Below, one piece after another: positions 6,888-14,034 of a stretch of DNA of 19,388 nucleotides. A program made the translations under genes and the position numbers. This DNA is from Archaeoglobi archaeon (GTDB lineage Archaea; Halobacteriota; Archaeoglobi; Archaeoglobales; Archaeoglobaceae). Within the stretch, counting starts at the first letter, position 1. The number at the start of each line of letters is the position of its first letter. Under the pieces are notes generated by a model. The model did not search any database and had not been told where the DNA came from. It saw only the letters and a program-made list of their open reading frames with translations. The stretch is from the NCBI GenBank assembly GCA_004347865.1, contig QNUZ01000012.1, positions 1 through 19,388 on the forward strand, read 5' to 3'.

Positions 6888-6900
6888 AATATAAATTTTT
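6888..6900 (-). promoter_or_regulatory. TATA box for the 29-residue peptide gene
   Basis: Read on the minus strand, AAAAATTTATATT is centred about 27 nt before ATG 6866, matching the archaeal TATA-to-start distance for a leaderless mRNA. Confidence 0.4.
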
Positions 6901-6928
6901 CTTACATGAAAAATATTATTTGTCATTG

Positions 6929-8041
6929 TTATTGTAGTGATGAGGGATGGATATAGCAACTAGGATCCCAGCCCCAAAGGTCGCCATTTCTTAAGGCCCT
7001 CACCCTGAAGCCACCACACCATCTTTTGAACTTGCAATCCCCACATCTGTCTCGCAGGTACTTTTCCTTTTCTCTGAGCATTTTAAATAGTGGGTCATTT
7101 GACCATATATCCCCAAACTCTTGCTCTAAAAGATTGCCCGCTTTGTAATCCATCCAGAACTGATTTGGATGCAGGTCTCCATCGAAATCCACGCATGCAA
7201 GCCTTATTCCGCTGCTGTCGCCCCCTCTGTATTTGAGGAACTCTAGTATGTCGTCGTCTTTTTTCTGCAGATATAGATAGATCCCATCCGAGGGGTTATC
7301 AACAGTGAGGATCTCCATTTCCTCTTCTCTTTCGGCCTCCCTTATCAGATAGTCGATTGCCCTTCTCCTCGTTTTATTGTCCACGTCATCCTTAAACGTC
7401 GCATTTCCGGAGGGAACAAGGTGATAAACACAGAATCTCGGTATCTCCATCTCCCTCGCAATTTTTATCAGATCCGGAAGCTCTAAGAAGTTGTATCTTG
7501 TCAGAGTGAATCTTATACCGGTTAATACAACTTCATTTGCAATTTTAAGTCCCTTCACTGCAGATTTAAACGCTCCTTCGACTCCTCGGAATTTATCGTG
7601 GATTCTAACCCCGTCCAGACTAATCCCGACATACTCGAAGAGTTTTAAATCATCCGCGATATCCTCACTTATCAAGGTTCCATTTGTGGATAGAACGGAT
7701 TTTATCTTTCTCTTTTTTGCATATTCCACGAGTTCAAAAATATCTTCTCTCATCAATGGCTCTCCGCCGCTGAAGATGATCAGCGGAATTGCGGATCTAG
7801 CAAGATTGTCAATTATTCTTTTGCAGTCTTCTGTTGAGAGCTCTCTTTGAATGGAATTAGCCTTTGCGTAACAGTGGACACATTTGAGATTACATCTATT
7901 TGTGATATTCCAAACGACGATTGGAGTGAGCTTTGATGAGAATTCCCTGAGTTTTTCAGGAATGAAGCTGTCGTCATCCTCATAAGTCAACTTTTTGGAA
8001 ACAGTTGCGGTTCCGCTTAACAGCTTGCTGAGACTAATCAC
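6929..8041 (-). CDS. ahbC: radical SAM/SPASM enzyme, AhbC-like (12,18-didecarboxysiroheme deacetylase)
   Basis: The 370-residue protein carries the radical SAM cluster motif CNLKCVHC (C50, C54, C57) and SGGEP (91-95). The C-terminal auxiliary-cluster cysteines are C283, C333, C336, C342 and C362, with the CGGFRVRA block of NirJ/AhbC/AhbD proteins. The opening MISLSKLLSG and VVWNITNRCNLKC fit AhbC, which removes the two acetate side chains of didecarboxysiroheme to give Fe-coproporphyrin in the archaeal heme b pathway. AhbD or another NirJ relative is the main alternative. Many NirJ-type proteins have Cys where this one has Phe in CGGF. The start is GTG at 8041 with no clear Shine-Dalgarno site. 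No other heme gene is visible; it diverges from the L7Ae operon. Confidence 0.75.
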   Translation of the reverse strand: MISLSKLLSGTATVSKKLTYEDDDSFIPEKLREFSSKLTPIVVWNITNRCNLKCVHCYAKANSIQRELSTEDCKRIIDNLARSAIPLIIFSGGEPLMREDIFELVEYAKKRKIKSVLSTNGTLISEDIADDLKLFEYVGISLDGVRIHDKFRGVEGAFKSAVKGLKIANEVVLTGIRFTLTRYNFLELPDLIKIAREMEIPRFCVYHLVPSGNATFKDDVDNKTRRRAIDYLIREAEREEEMEILTVDNPSDGIYLYLQKKDDDILEFLKYRGGDSSGIRLACVDFDGDLHPNQFWMDYKAGNLLEQEFGDIWSNDPLFKMLREKEKYLRDRCGDCKFKRWCGGFRVRALRNGDLWGWDPSCYIHPSSLQ

Positions 8042-8060
8042 GGAGGTTCTGGATATTCTC

Positions 8061-8076
8061 TGAGTAAAAATTTTTT
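8061..8076 (-). promoter_or_regulatory. weak TATA-like element for the ahbC-like gene
   Basis: The minus strand reads a run of A followed by TTTTTAC about 26 nt before the GTG at 8041. The GTG lacks a ribosome binding site, so a leaderless start is plausible, but the box is poorly defined. Confidence 0.3.
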
Positions 8077-8093
8077 GCTAAAATTGAAACCAA

Positions 8094-8106
8094 AAAGCTT
8101 AAAATT
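8094..8106 (+). promoter_or_regulatory. BRE/TATA promoter of the L7Ae-aIF5B operon
   Basis: AAAGCTTAAAATT has a purine-rich BRE and a TATA-like core; transcription should start near 8126, leaving a leader of about 37 nt with the strong GGAGGTGA site. The leader also contains ATGATGA at 8136-8142. Confidence 0.5.
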
Positions 8107-8163
8107 GCGGAGGTTTGTGATTTTTGAACCGATGAATGATGACGCAGGAAAGGAGGTGAATCC

Positions 8164-8523
8164 ATGTATATAAGGTTTGAAGTTCCGCAGGAAATGCAGA
8201 GTGAGGCGTTAGCTTTGCTTGAGAAATCTAGAGAGACGGGTAAGATTAGGAAAGGAACAAACGAGACGACCAAGGCTGTGGAGAGGGGGATAGCGAAGCT
8301 CGTTTACATTGCAATGGATGTTGATCCTCCAGAGGTGGTTGCACATTTGCCGTTGCTGTGCGAGGAGAAGAACATACCCTATATTTATGTGAAGAGCAAG
8401 GCAGACATCGGGAAGGCTGTTAAGATCGATGTTAGTTGTGCCTCTGCTGCGATAGTTGATGAAGGAAATGCAAAGAAAGAACTTGCGGCGCTCGTGGAGA
8501 AGCTCAGGGGATTGAAGAAGTGA
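8164..8523 (+). CDS. rpl7ae: 50S ribosomal protein L7Ae
   Basis: This 119-residue K-turn-binding protein shows the family core RKGTNETTKAVERGIAKLV (29-47), then AMDVDPPEVVAHLPLLCEE and IPYIYVKSKADIGKA. In archaea L7Ae serves in the large subunit, in box C/D and H/ACA guide RNPs, and in RNase P. A GGAGGTGA site precedes the ATG. It opens the conserved archaeal order L7Ae, S28e, L24e, NDK, aIF5B. L7Ae is known to bind K-turns in its own messenger in some archaea; the leader here does not give a convincing one. Confidence 0.97.
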   Translation: MYIRFEVPQEMQSEALALLEKSRETGKIRKGTNETTKAVERGIAKLVYIAMDVDPPEVVAHLPLLCEEKNIPYIYVKSKADIGKAVKIDVSCASAAIVDEGNAKKELAALVEKLRGLKK

Positions 8524-8529
8524 TGATAT

Positions 8530-8739
8530 ATGGAGGAAGACGTTCAGCCGGCCGAGGTTATTGAACTCATAGGTCGGACGGGGATGCACGGCGAGGTCAC
8601 GCAGGTAAAAGTGAAAGTGCTGGCTGGTGAGAATGCGGGCAGAGTCATTACAAGGAACGTTTTTGGTCCGGTTAAGGTCGGGGACATATTGATGATAAAG
8701 GAAACGGCAAGAGAGGCAAGAAAGCTGACGGTGAAGTGA
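8530..8739 (+). CDS. rps28e: 30S ribosomal protein S28e
   Basis: The 69-residue product contains IELIGRTGMHGEVTQVKVKV and NVFGPVKVGDILMIKETAREARKL, the OB-fold signature of S28e, a small-subunit protein near the mRNA exit and anticodon region that is found only in archaea and eukaryotes. It begins 6 nt after the L7Ae stop, and L24e starts one base after its own stop. Length is as expected. Confidence 0.96.
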   Translation: MEEDVQPAEVIELIGRTGMHGEVTQVKVKVLAGENAGRVITRNVFGPVKVGDILMIKETAREARKLTVK

Positions 8740-8740
8740 T

Positions 8741-8920
8741 ATGGAGACTAGGATTTGCTCCTTCTGCGGTTATGAAATTGAGCCTGGTACAGGAAAAAGC
8801 CTTGTACGGAAAGATGGTAGAATAATGTATTTCTGCAGTGGAAAGTGCGAAAAAAATTACAAGTTAGGCAGAAATCCAAGGAGACTAAAGTGGACAAAGT
8901 TCTATGAGAAGGGAAGGTGA
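8741..8920 (+). CDS. rpl24e: 50S ribosomal protein L24e
   Basis: This 59-residue zinc-binding ribosomal protein begins METRICSFCGYEIEPGTGKS. Zinc ligands are CSFC (6-9) and CSGKC (32-36); the C-terminal basic stretch NPRRLKWTKFYEKGR is typical of archaeal L24e. The ATG comes one base after the S28e stop with GTGAAGTGAT upstream. The end of the gene supplies the GGAAGGTGAT ribosome binding site of the NDK gene and overlaps the earliest possible NDK start. It is the third gene of the L7Ae operon. Confidence 0.95.
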   Translation: METRICSFCGYEIEPGTGKSLVRKDGRIMYFCSGKCEKNYKLGRNPRRLKWTKFYEKGR

Positions 8921-8924
8921 TCCC

Positions 8925-9377
8925 GTGGAGAGAACTTTTGTAATGGTGAAGCCCGACGGCGTTCAGAGGGGGTTAGTTGGGGAAATCATCTCTAGGCTTG
9001 AAAGAAAAGGTCTCAAAATTGTTGCAATGAAAATGCTGAGAATTTCAAAGGAGCTAGCTCAGGAGCACTATGCTGAGCACAGGGCTAAACCTTTCTTTTC
9101 TTCCCTTGTGGGCTACATCACTAGCGCTCCAGTCGTTGCAATGGTAGTTGAAGGTAAGAATGCGGTTAAAGTTGTTAGGAAGCTTGTTGGGGCGACTAAT
9201 CCCTCGGAAGCTGAGCCGGGAACAATTCGTGGCGATTTTGGTTTGGATCTTGGAAGGAATGTGGTTCACGCCTCCGACTCTGTGATGTCAGCAGATAGAG
9301 AAATTAGGCTTTTCTTCAGAGAGGAAGAAATTCTGGACTACGAAAGAGAAAGCGATGTCTGGATATACGAGAGATGA
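8925..9377 (+). CDS. ndk: nucleoside diphosphate kinase
   Basis: The 150-residue enzyme transfers the terminal phosphate between nucleoside triphosphates and diphosphates through a phosphohistidine. The N-terminal ERTFVMVKPDGVQRG and the active-site RNVVHASDS with H115 are intact. I place the start at GTG 8925, giving the usual N-terminus and a well-spaced GGAAGGTGAT site at 8912-8921. An in-frame ATG at 8904 would overlap L24e and add seven residues not typical of the family. It overlaps the aIF5B start by 4 nt (ATGA). A GTP-supplying enzyme beside a GTPase factor is a conserved archaeal arrangement. Confidence 0.95.
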   Translation: MERTFVMVKPDGVQRGLVGEIISRLERKGLKIVAMKMLRISKELAQEHYAEHRAKPFFSSLVGYITSAPVVAMVVEGKNAVKVVRKLVGATNPSEAEPGTIRGDFGLDLGRNVVHASDSVMSADREIRLFFREEEILDYERESDVWIYER

Positions 9378-11140
9378 AGAATGTAAGAACCCCAATTGTT
9401 GCAGTTCTTGGACATGTCGATCACGGAAAGACGACGCTACTTGACAGAATCAGAAAAAGCAGAGTTGCTGCGAAGGAAGCCGGTGGTATAACCCAACACA
9501 TAGGTGCTACGGAAATCCCTGTAGGCATAATTCAAAACATCTGCAAAGATCTCTGGAGGACAAATATAGAGCTTCCGGGCCTTCTTTTTATTGATACACC
9601 GGGTCATAAAGCCTTTACAAATCTAAGGAAAAGGGGCGGCGCCTTAGCGGATCTGGCGATTTTGGTGATCGATATAAATGAAGGGGTGATGCCCCAGACA
9701 GAGGAAGCAATAAACATACTCAAGACCTTTAAAACTCCCTTTGTGGTTGCTGCGAATAAGATCGACAAAATTCCCGGATGGCAGAGCAAAGAAAATGAAC
9801 CATTCATAAAAAGCTACGCGATGCAGGAGGATTTTGCCAAGTTGAATTTGGACACAAAGATCTATGAGCTTGTAGCAAGCCTTTATAAATTTGGATTTAA
9901 CTGCGAACGCTTTGATAGAATAAAAGACTTCACAAAAACAGTTGCGATCATTCCTGTTTCTGGAATGACGGGCGAGGGGATTCCCGAGCTTTTGATCATT
10001 CTGCTAGGCCTTGCTCAGAGATATCTTGCCAACAACCTCAAACTCCAGGTGGAGGGCAGAGCTAAGGGCACGATCCTTGAGATTAAGGAGGAGCGAGGGG
10101 TTGGTGTAACCTGCGATGCGATAATTTACGACGGTACGCTCAGGGTTGGAGATAAAATTGCAATTTGGGGAAAAGATGACGTTATAGTGACTAACGTTAA
10201 GGCAATCCTCAGACCACCGCCTGCTAGGGAGATGAGAGTCGAAAGCAAATTCATGCGGGTGGATAAGGTTACTGCAGCGGCGGGAATAAAAATAGTTGCA
10301 CCAAATCTTGAAAAGGCCGTTGCTGGAACAGAATTCGAAGCGGTTGAAAGTGAAGAAGACATTAGAAAGTTTAAGGAAAGAGTAAGGAGAGAGTACGAGG
10401 CTGTAGCAATAAAGACGGAGGGAGAAGGCGTCGTTCTGAAAACTGATACGATAGGCTCTTTGGAGGCAATGATAAACGAGCTCAAGGCTCATGGAGTCCA
10501 GATAAAGAAGGCTGAAGTGGGAGAGGTGGATAAGAGAGACGTAGTTGAAGTTTCGACGAACAAAGAGGAAACAAATAAGGCAATTCTAGCCTTTAACGTG
10601 AAGATTTTGCCCGAAGCCGAAGAAGAGGCAAGAAATTATGGGGTGAAAATCTTCGGGGGAGATATAATTTATACCATTATCGAGAATTTTCTGAAGTGGC
10701 GGGATGAAGCAAAGACGGAGAGGGAAAGACAAAAAATAGAAGCACTAATAAAGCCGGGAAAGGTGAAATTGCTTAAGGAATTCATTTTTAGGCGGAGCAA
10801 ACCAGCCATAATAGGTGTAAAGATACTTGCGGGTGAACTAAGGAGAGGTTCCGAGCTGATAAAACCCGATGGGAGTAAAGTAGGAGAAGTTAGGAGTATG
10901 CAGAAAGAGGGCAAAAACGTCGCCATCGCGAAATCGGGTGAGGAACTTGCAATTGCCATCGAGGACGTAACTATAGGAAGGCAGCTTGAGGGAGACGAGG
11001 TGCTTTACGTAGAAATTCCCGAAAAGCATGCAAAAATCATTGAGAAAGAGCTCCTCAACTCTTTTGATGAGGAAACAAAAAAAGTGTTTCTCGAATACTT
11101 GGAGATAAAAAGGAAGGAGAATCCATTCTGGGCGAAATGA
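9374..11140 (+). CDS. infB: translation initiation factor aIF5B (IF2 family)
   Basis: This 588-residue GTPase promotes ribosomal subunit joining. The G domain starts at once with GHVDHGKT (13-20), DTPGH (74-78) and NKID (128-131), and has the GGITQHIGA switch region. Domains II to IV follow, with the IF2-type second beta-barrel near 480-560. The N-terminal extension of eukaryotic eIF5B is absent, as usual in archaea. It is the last gene of the L7Ae operon and converges on the histidine kinase gene with only 30 nt between the stops. Confidence 0.96.
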   Translation: MKNVRTPIVAVLGHVDHGKTTLLDRIRKSRVAAKEAGGITQHIGATEIPVGIIQNICKDLWRTNIELPGLLFIDTPGHKAFTNLRKRGGALADLAILVIDINEGVMPQTEEAINILKTFKTPFVVAANKIDKIPGWQSKENEPFIKSYAMQEDFAKLNLDTKIYELVASLYKFGFNCERFDRIKDFTKTVAIIPVSGMTGEGIPELLIILLGLAQRYLANNLKLQVEGRAKGTILEIKEERGVGVTCDAIIYDGTLRVGDKIAIWGKDDVIVTNVKAILRPPPAREMRVESKFMRVDKVTAAAGIKIVAPNLEKAVAGTEFEAVESEEDIRKFKERVRREYEAVAIKTEGEGVVLKTDTIGSLEAMINELKAHGVQIKKAEVGEVDKRDVVEVSTNKEETNKAILAFNVKILPEAEEEARNYGVKIFGGDIIYTIIENFLKWRDEAKTERERQKIEALIKPGKVKLLKEFIFRRSKPAIIGVKILAGELRRGSELIKPDGSKVGEVRSMQKEGKNVAIAKSGEELAIAIEDVTIGRQLEGDEVLYVEIPEKHAKIIEKELLNSFDEETKKVFLEYLEIKRKENPFWAK

Positions 11141-11170
11141 CCTTCTTCCCGTTCTGAAAGGTGAGCTTCC

Positions 11171-12448
11171 TCAGTGAATTGTTTTCAGCCTTAAAACAAA
11201 CACGACCTTCCCATCTTCAGCCCCCTCTATCCAAACATTCCCGCCCAGCCTTTCTACGGTTTCCTTCACAAATCGCAGACCCATTCCACTTCCATTCCCA
11301 AAGCTGGTTCCTTCAAAAATCCTACTTCTGAGCTCTTTGGGGATTCCAGCCCCATCGTTGGCAATTCGTATCTCGCAGAATTCTTTCTTTGGCTTTATTT
11401 CAACCCAGACACGCTTCGCCTTTCCGTGCTTCACAGCATTGTCTATGATGTTGTGGAAGACAGAGTACAGCGAATCGTCTCCCAGAACGCTGCAATTTCC
11501 GGCGATATTCAGTTCGATTTCATAGCCCTTTGATGCCCTCTCTATGAACTCTGCAACGTCCACCGGTTTTGCTTTGATATCTACTGAATGGCTAACCAAT
11601 TCCTTGATTTTGATCAGAGATTCTTCTAGGCTAGAAATTCTGCCCGTTTCTCCATCTTTTATCAGCTCGAGGTTAACAAAAGCTAAATTTAGGGCGTTCT
11701 TTATGTCATGCCTCAAAATGCGTTGCAGTTCCTCAAAAGCAACCTTCTCTTTGAAAATCTCATCTATATCCTGAACCAGACCGAGAACCGCATTCCCTCC
11801 CTTGTACTTTATCCTTTTAGCGCTCAGTATGACCCATTTATCCCCAAATTTCGTCCTTAGCCTTATAGGGTAAGTTTCCTCCTCGCTCCTCAGACCCGTG
11901 AGCCTATCCTGGTACCTTTTCATCAATTTTGGCAGATCCTCGGGGTGAACCAGCCCTGCAAAGGGCCTATCTATCAGCTCCTCCCTTTTATAACCCATGA
12001 ATTCTGCAAGGGCGGAATTTACGAACACAAGAATATCTCCCTGAACGATGAACAGGGGTGCCGAAATCTCGGTAAGCTTTCTGTAAAATTCTTCTCTCTC
12101 CTTGAGCTCCTCTCTAAGCCTCATTTTTTCAGTTATATCCACTATGAAGTGTAAAATGTATGAATTATGCCTTTCTGCCTTGACGAAAAACCATCTATTC
12201 AGATTCTGATCGTAACATTCTGCCTCTGCTTTTTCACCGCCCCCCATCAGACAGCTACTTACCGGGCAGAAATCAGGCGGACTCGGAGTTTTGTGCATAA
12301 TAGTATAGCATTTTTTCCCGATCACGTCACCGAATGTTTCTTTAACATATTTATTTGCCCATATAACTGTAAAATTGTCGTCAAGTATCATGAATCCCAA
12401 ACTCACCATCTCGAGCATTTCGACCGCAAGATCCTCCACTTTATCCAT
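11171..12448 (-). CDS. soluble PAS-PAS sensor histidine kinase
   Basis: The 425-residue protein has two PAS domains (about 10-105 and 118-232), then a phosphoacceptor helix RILRHDIKNAL with H247, and an HATPase_c domain with NIIDNAVKHG (333-342), NDGAGIP (364-370) and GNGSGMG (384-390). No membrane segment is visible, so it should sense an internal signal. PAS1 contains C47, C61, C66 and C78 in a CYTIMHKTPSPPDFC / CPVSSC arrangement seen in many archaeal PAS kinases, which could bind metal or sense redox state. No response regulator is next to it. It is divergent from the archease gene. The ATG has no Shine-Dalgarno site but a TATA box about 27 nt upstream. Confidence 0.88.
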   Translation of the reverse strand: MDKVEDLAVEMLEMVSLGFMILDDNFTVIWANKYVKETFGDVIGKKCYTIMHKTPSPPDFCPVSSCLMGGGEKAEAECYDQNLNRWFFVKAERHNSYILHFIVDITEKMRLREELKEREEFYRKLTEISAPLFIVQGDILVFVNSALAEFMGYKREELIDRPFAGLVHPEDLPKLMKRYQDRLTGLRSEEETYPIRLRTKFGDKWVILSAKRIKYKGGNAVLGLVQDIDEIFKEKVAFEELQRILRHDIKNALNLAFVNLELIKDGETGRISSLEESLIKIKELVSHSVDIKAKPVDVAEFIERASKGYEIELNIAGNCSVLGDDSLYSVFHNIIDNAVKHGKAKRVWVEIKPKKEFCEIRIANDGAGIPKELRSRIFEGTSFGNGSGMGLRFVKETVERLGGNVWIEGAEDGKVVFVLRLKTIH

Positions 12449-12468
12449 CGACTACTGTAATCTGGATG

Positions 12469-12480
12469 AGTTTTAAATAT
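12469..12480 (-). promoter_or_regulatory. TATA box for the histidine kinase gene (leaderless)
   Basis: The minus strand reads AATATTTAAAAC, centred about 27 nt before ATG 12448, with no ribosome binding site between. The same AT core could be read by TBP on the plus strand towards archease, with a leader of about 50 nt. Confidence 0.45.
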
Positions 12481-12550
12481 TTTCTCAAATGTTTGAAATT
12501 CGAAATCGAGATCACCGAAAAAAAGAAATCGCAGAAGAGAAGCATTATTC

Positions 12551-12955
12551 ATGCAATACAGGTTCATCGACCACACTGCCGATATAGCCTTTGAAGCCTA
12601 TGGCAAGAATCTGGAAGAGCTCTTCGAAAATTGCGCCTATGCATTTTATGAGGCATTCGTTGACACCTCGAAGCTTAAGGATGGCGAAAAAAAGGTTTTT
12701 GAAGTTGAGGCAGAAGACGAAGATTTGATGCTATATCGATTCCTCAATGAACTTCTATTCCTGTTTGAGACCCAATTTTTTGCCGGAAAAAAGATCAAGG
12801 TTAGGATTGGGGGTAATAGGGCTTTTGCTGAAATTGAGGGCGGTAGATTTGATAGGGACGCGGTTAAGGTTGCGCCCAAGGCAATAACGATGCATAAGTT
12901 CGGAATAAGGAGGGAAGGAGATAGACTTGCTGCATTTGTGGTCGTGGATATATGA
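12551..12955 (+). CDS. archease
   Basis: This 134-residue protein starts with the archease signature MQYRFIDHTADIAFEAYG and ends in the conserved AFVVVDI. Archease is a small calcium-binding partner that speeds guanylylation and turnover of the RNA ligase RtcB, and is also reported to help tRNA-modifying methyltransferases. The metal-site acidic residues of the family (D7, D11 and the Asp near the C-terminus) are present. RtcB is not in this window. The ATG of the next gene overlaps its stop by 4 nt, so archease and DUF763 are co-expressed. Confidence 0.93.
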   Translation: MQYRFIDHTADIAFEAYGKNLEELFENCAYAFYEAFVDTSKLKDGEKKVFEVEAEDEDLMLYRFLNELLFLFETQFFAGKKIKVRIGGNRAFAEIEGGRFDRDAVKVAPKAITMHKFGIRREGDRLAAFVVVDI

Positions 12956-13995
12956 GCGAGATCTATCTGCCCCTGCACAGCGGTGAAGCCCCTCAGTGGC
13001 TTCTCAGCAGAATGAAGAAGCTCGCCGACAAGATCGTTAGGGTCATAATCCTCGAATACGGCGAGCTCGAATTTTTGAGACGCATTTCCGACCCAATCTT
13101 TTTCCAGTCTTTCTCGAACGTTTTAGGTTTTGACTGGAACTCGAGCGGGAGCACCACTGTGCTCACGGGTGTCTTGAAGGCTGTGCTAAACAAGCCAGAT
13201 TTTGAGATAAGGGTTGCTGGAGGAAAAGGGGCAAATGCTATTAGAACTCCGGAAGAAATCAGAAAGTTCGCTTTAGAAATGAGTATCGATGCTGAGAAAC
13301 TCATAAGATTCAGCAGACTTTCAGCAAAGGCGGACAACTCTGCCCTCATAGATGGATACACCCTATACCATCATGCGATATTTTTCACACCAAAGTATTT
13401 CACGGTGGTGCAGCAGGGAATGAATCCCGAAGAAAAACTGGCCCGAAGATATCACTGGAGCGTCTATGAAAACATACCTGAGCTCAGAGACGTTCACAGC
13501 GGCATAATCAGCGATAGGATCGAGAATGAGGTGGTGAACATGATTTCAAGCAAAAGCGAACAGGCCGTTGAAATTGGGGTTGACATTATCAGGGATGGCA
13601 GCTTCAGAAGGGACTACGGAAGGCTGCTTTCAATCGTTAGGAAGGACAGAATGATATATGTGCCGAGGAAGATTGACTGGAAAGCAGTTGAGAAGGCTTA
13701 TCAGCTTCAGCCAGAAAGGTTTGAAGATTTACTTTTGGTTAAGGGGATTGGAAGAGAGACGATCAGAGCCCTCGCCCTAATTTCTGACTTGATCTACAAT
13801 GTAGATTACGACAAGCAGGATCCAGCCAAGTACTGTTTTGCAGTGGGTGGCAAGGATGGTGTGCCCTTCCCGGTTCGCCGGGACGTTTACGACCAGGTTA
13901 TCGAGTTTATGCATGAGCTTCTAAAGCAAACGGATCTCGAAAGCTTTGAAAAAAGAAGGGCTTTAGAAAGACTGCACAGAAGTTTTAGAACTTAG
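12952..13995 (+). CDS. DUF763 protein (COG1415) with helix-hairpin-helix
   Basis: The 347-residue protein belongs to the uncharacterised DUF763 family, recognised by LPLHSGEAPQWLLSRMKKLA, EYGELEFLRRISDPIFFQSF, LGFDWNSSGSTTV and the long conserved middle block around YHHAIFF and WSV (about 120-170). Near 255-275, LLLVKGIGRETIRALAL is a good helix-hairpin-helix, a motif that holds the backbone of DNA or RNA. The family is found in archaea and some thermophilic bacteria. The start overlaps archease by 4 nt, and a gene for RNA acetylation follows, so a nucleic-acid role, perhaps RNA repair or processing, is a reasonable guess. There is no catalytic motif I can assign. Confidence 0.88.
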   Translation: MSEIYLPLHSGEAPQWLLSRMKKLADKIVRVIILEYGELEFLRRISDPIFFQSFSNVLGFDWNSSGSTTVLTGVLKAVLNKPDFEIRVAGGKGANAIRTPEEIRKFALEMSIDAEKLIRFSRLSAKADNSALIDGYTLYHHAIFFTPKYFTVVQQGMNPEEKLARRYHWSVYENIPELRDVHSGIISDRIENEVVNMISSKSEQAVEIGVDIIRDGSFRRDYGRLLSIVRKDRMIYVPRKIDWKAVEKAYQLQPERFEDLLLVKGIGRETIRALALISDLIYNVDYDKQDPAKYCFAVGGKDGVPFPVRRDVYDQVIEFMHELLKQTDLESFEKRRALERLHRSFRT

Positions 13996-14003
13996 CGGCG
14001 AAA

Positions 14004-14014
14004 CGGTTTTATTA
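14004..14014 (+). promoter_or_regulatory. BRE/TATA promoter of tmcA (leaderless)
   Basis: GCGAAACGG followed by TTTTATTA is a BRE plus TATA arrangement centred about 25 nt before ATG 14035, with no Shine-Dalgarno site, so the transcript probably begins at the start codon. Confidence 0.45.
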
Positions 14015-14034
14015 CCTCAGCCAAAATTCTCCTG

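Noticed and set aside
8126..8163. Possible K-turn in the L7Ae leader (ATGATGA at 8136-8142 plus GTGA overlapping the ribosome binding site), which would allow L7Ae autoregulation.
   Set aside because: The tandem G-A pairs can be drawn, but the next pair would be G-G and no stem forms on that side, so the fold is not convincing. It deserves only a covariance check.
8904..8924. Upstream ATG for nucleoside diphosphate kinase.
   Set aside because: It lies inside L24e and would bury the ribosome binding site that fits GTG 8925.
11141..11170. Possible terminator hairpin between the convergent aIF5B and histidine kinase genes.
   Set aside because: The 30-nt gap has no stable stem and no T-run on either strand.
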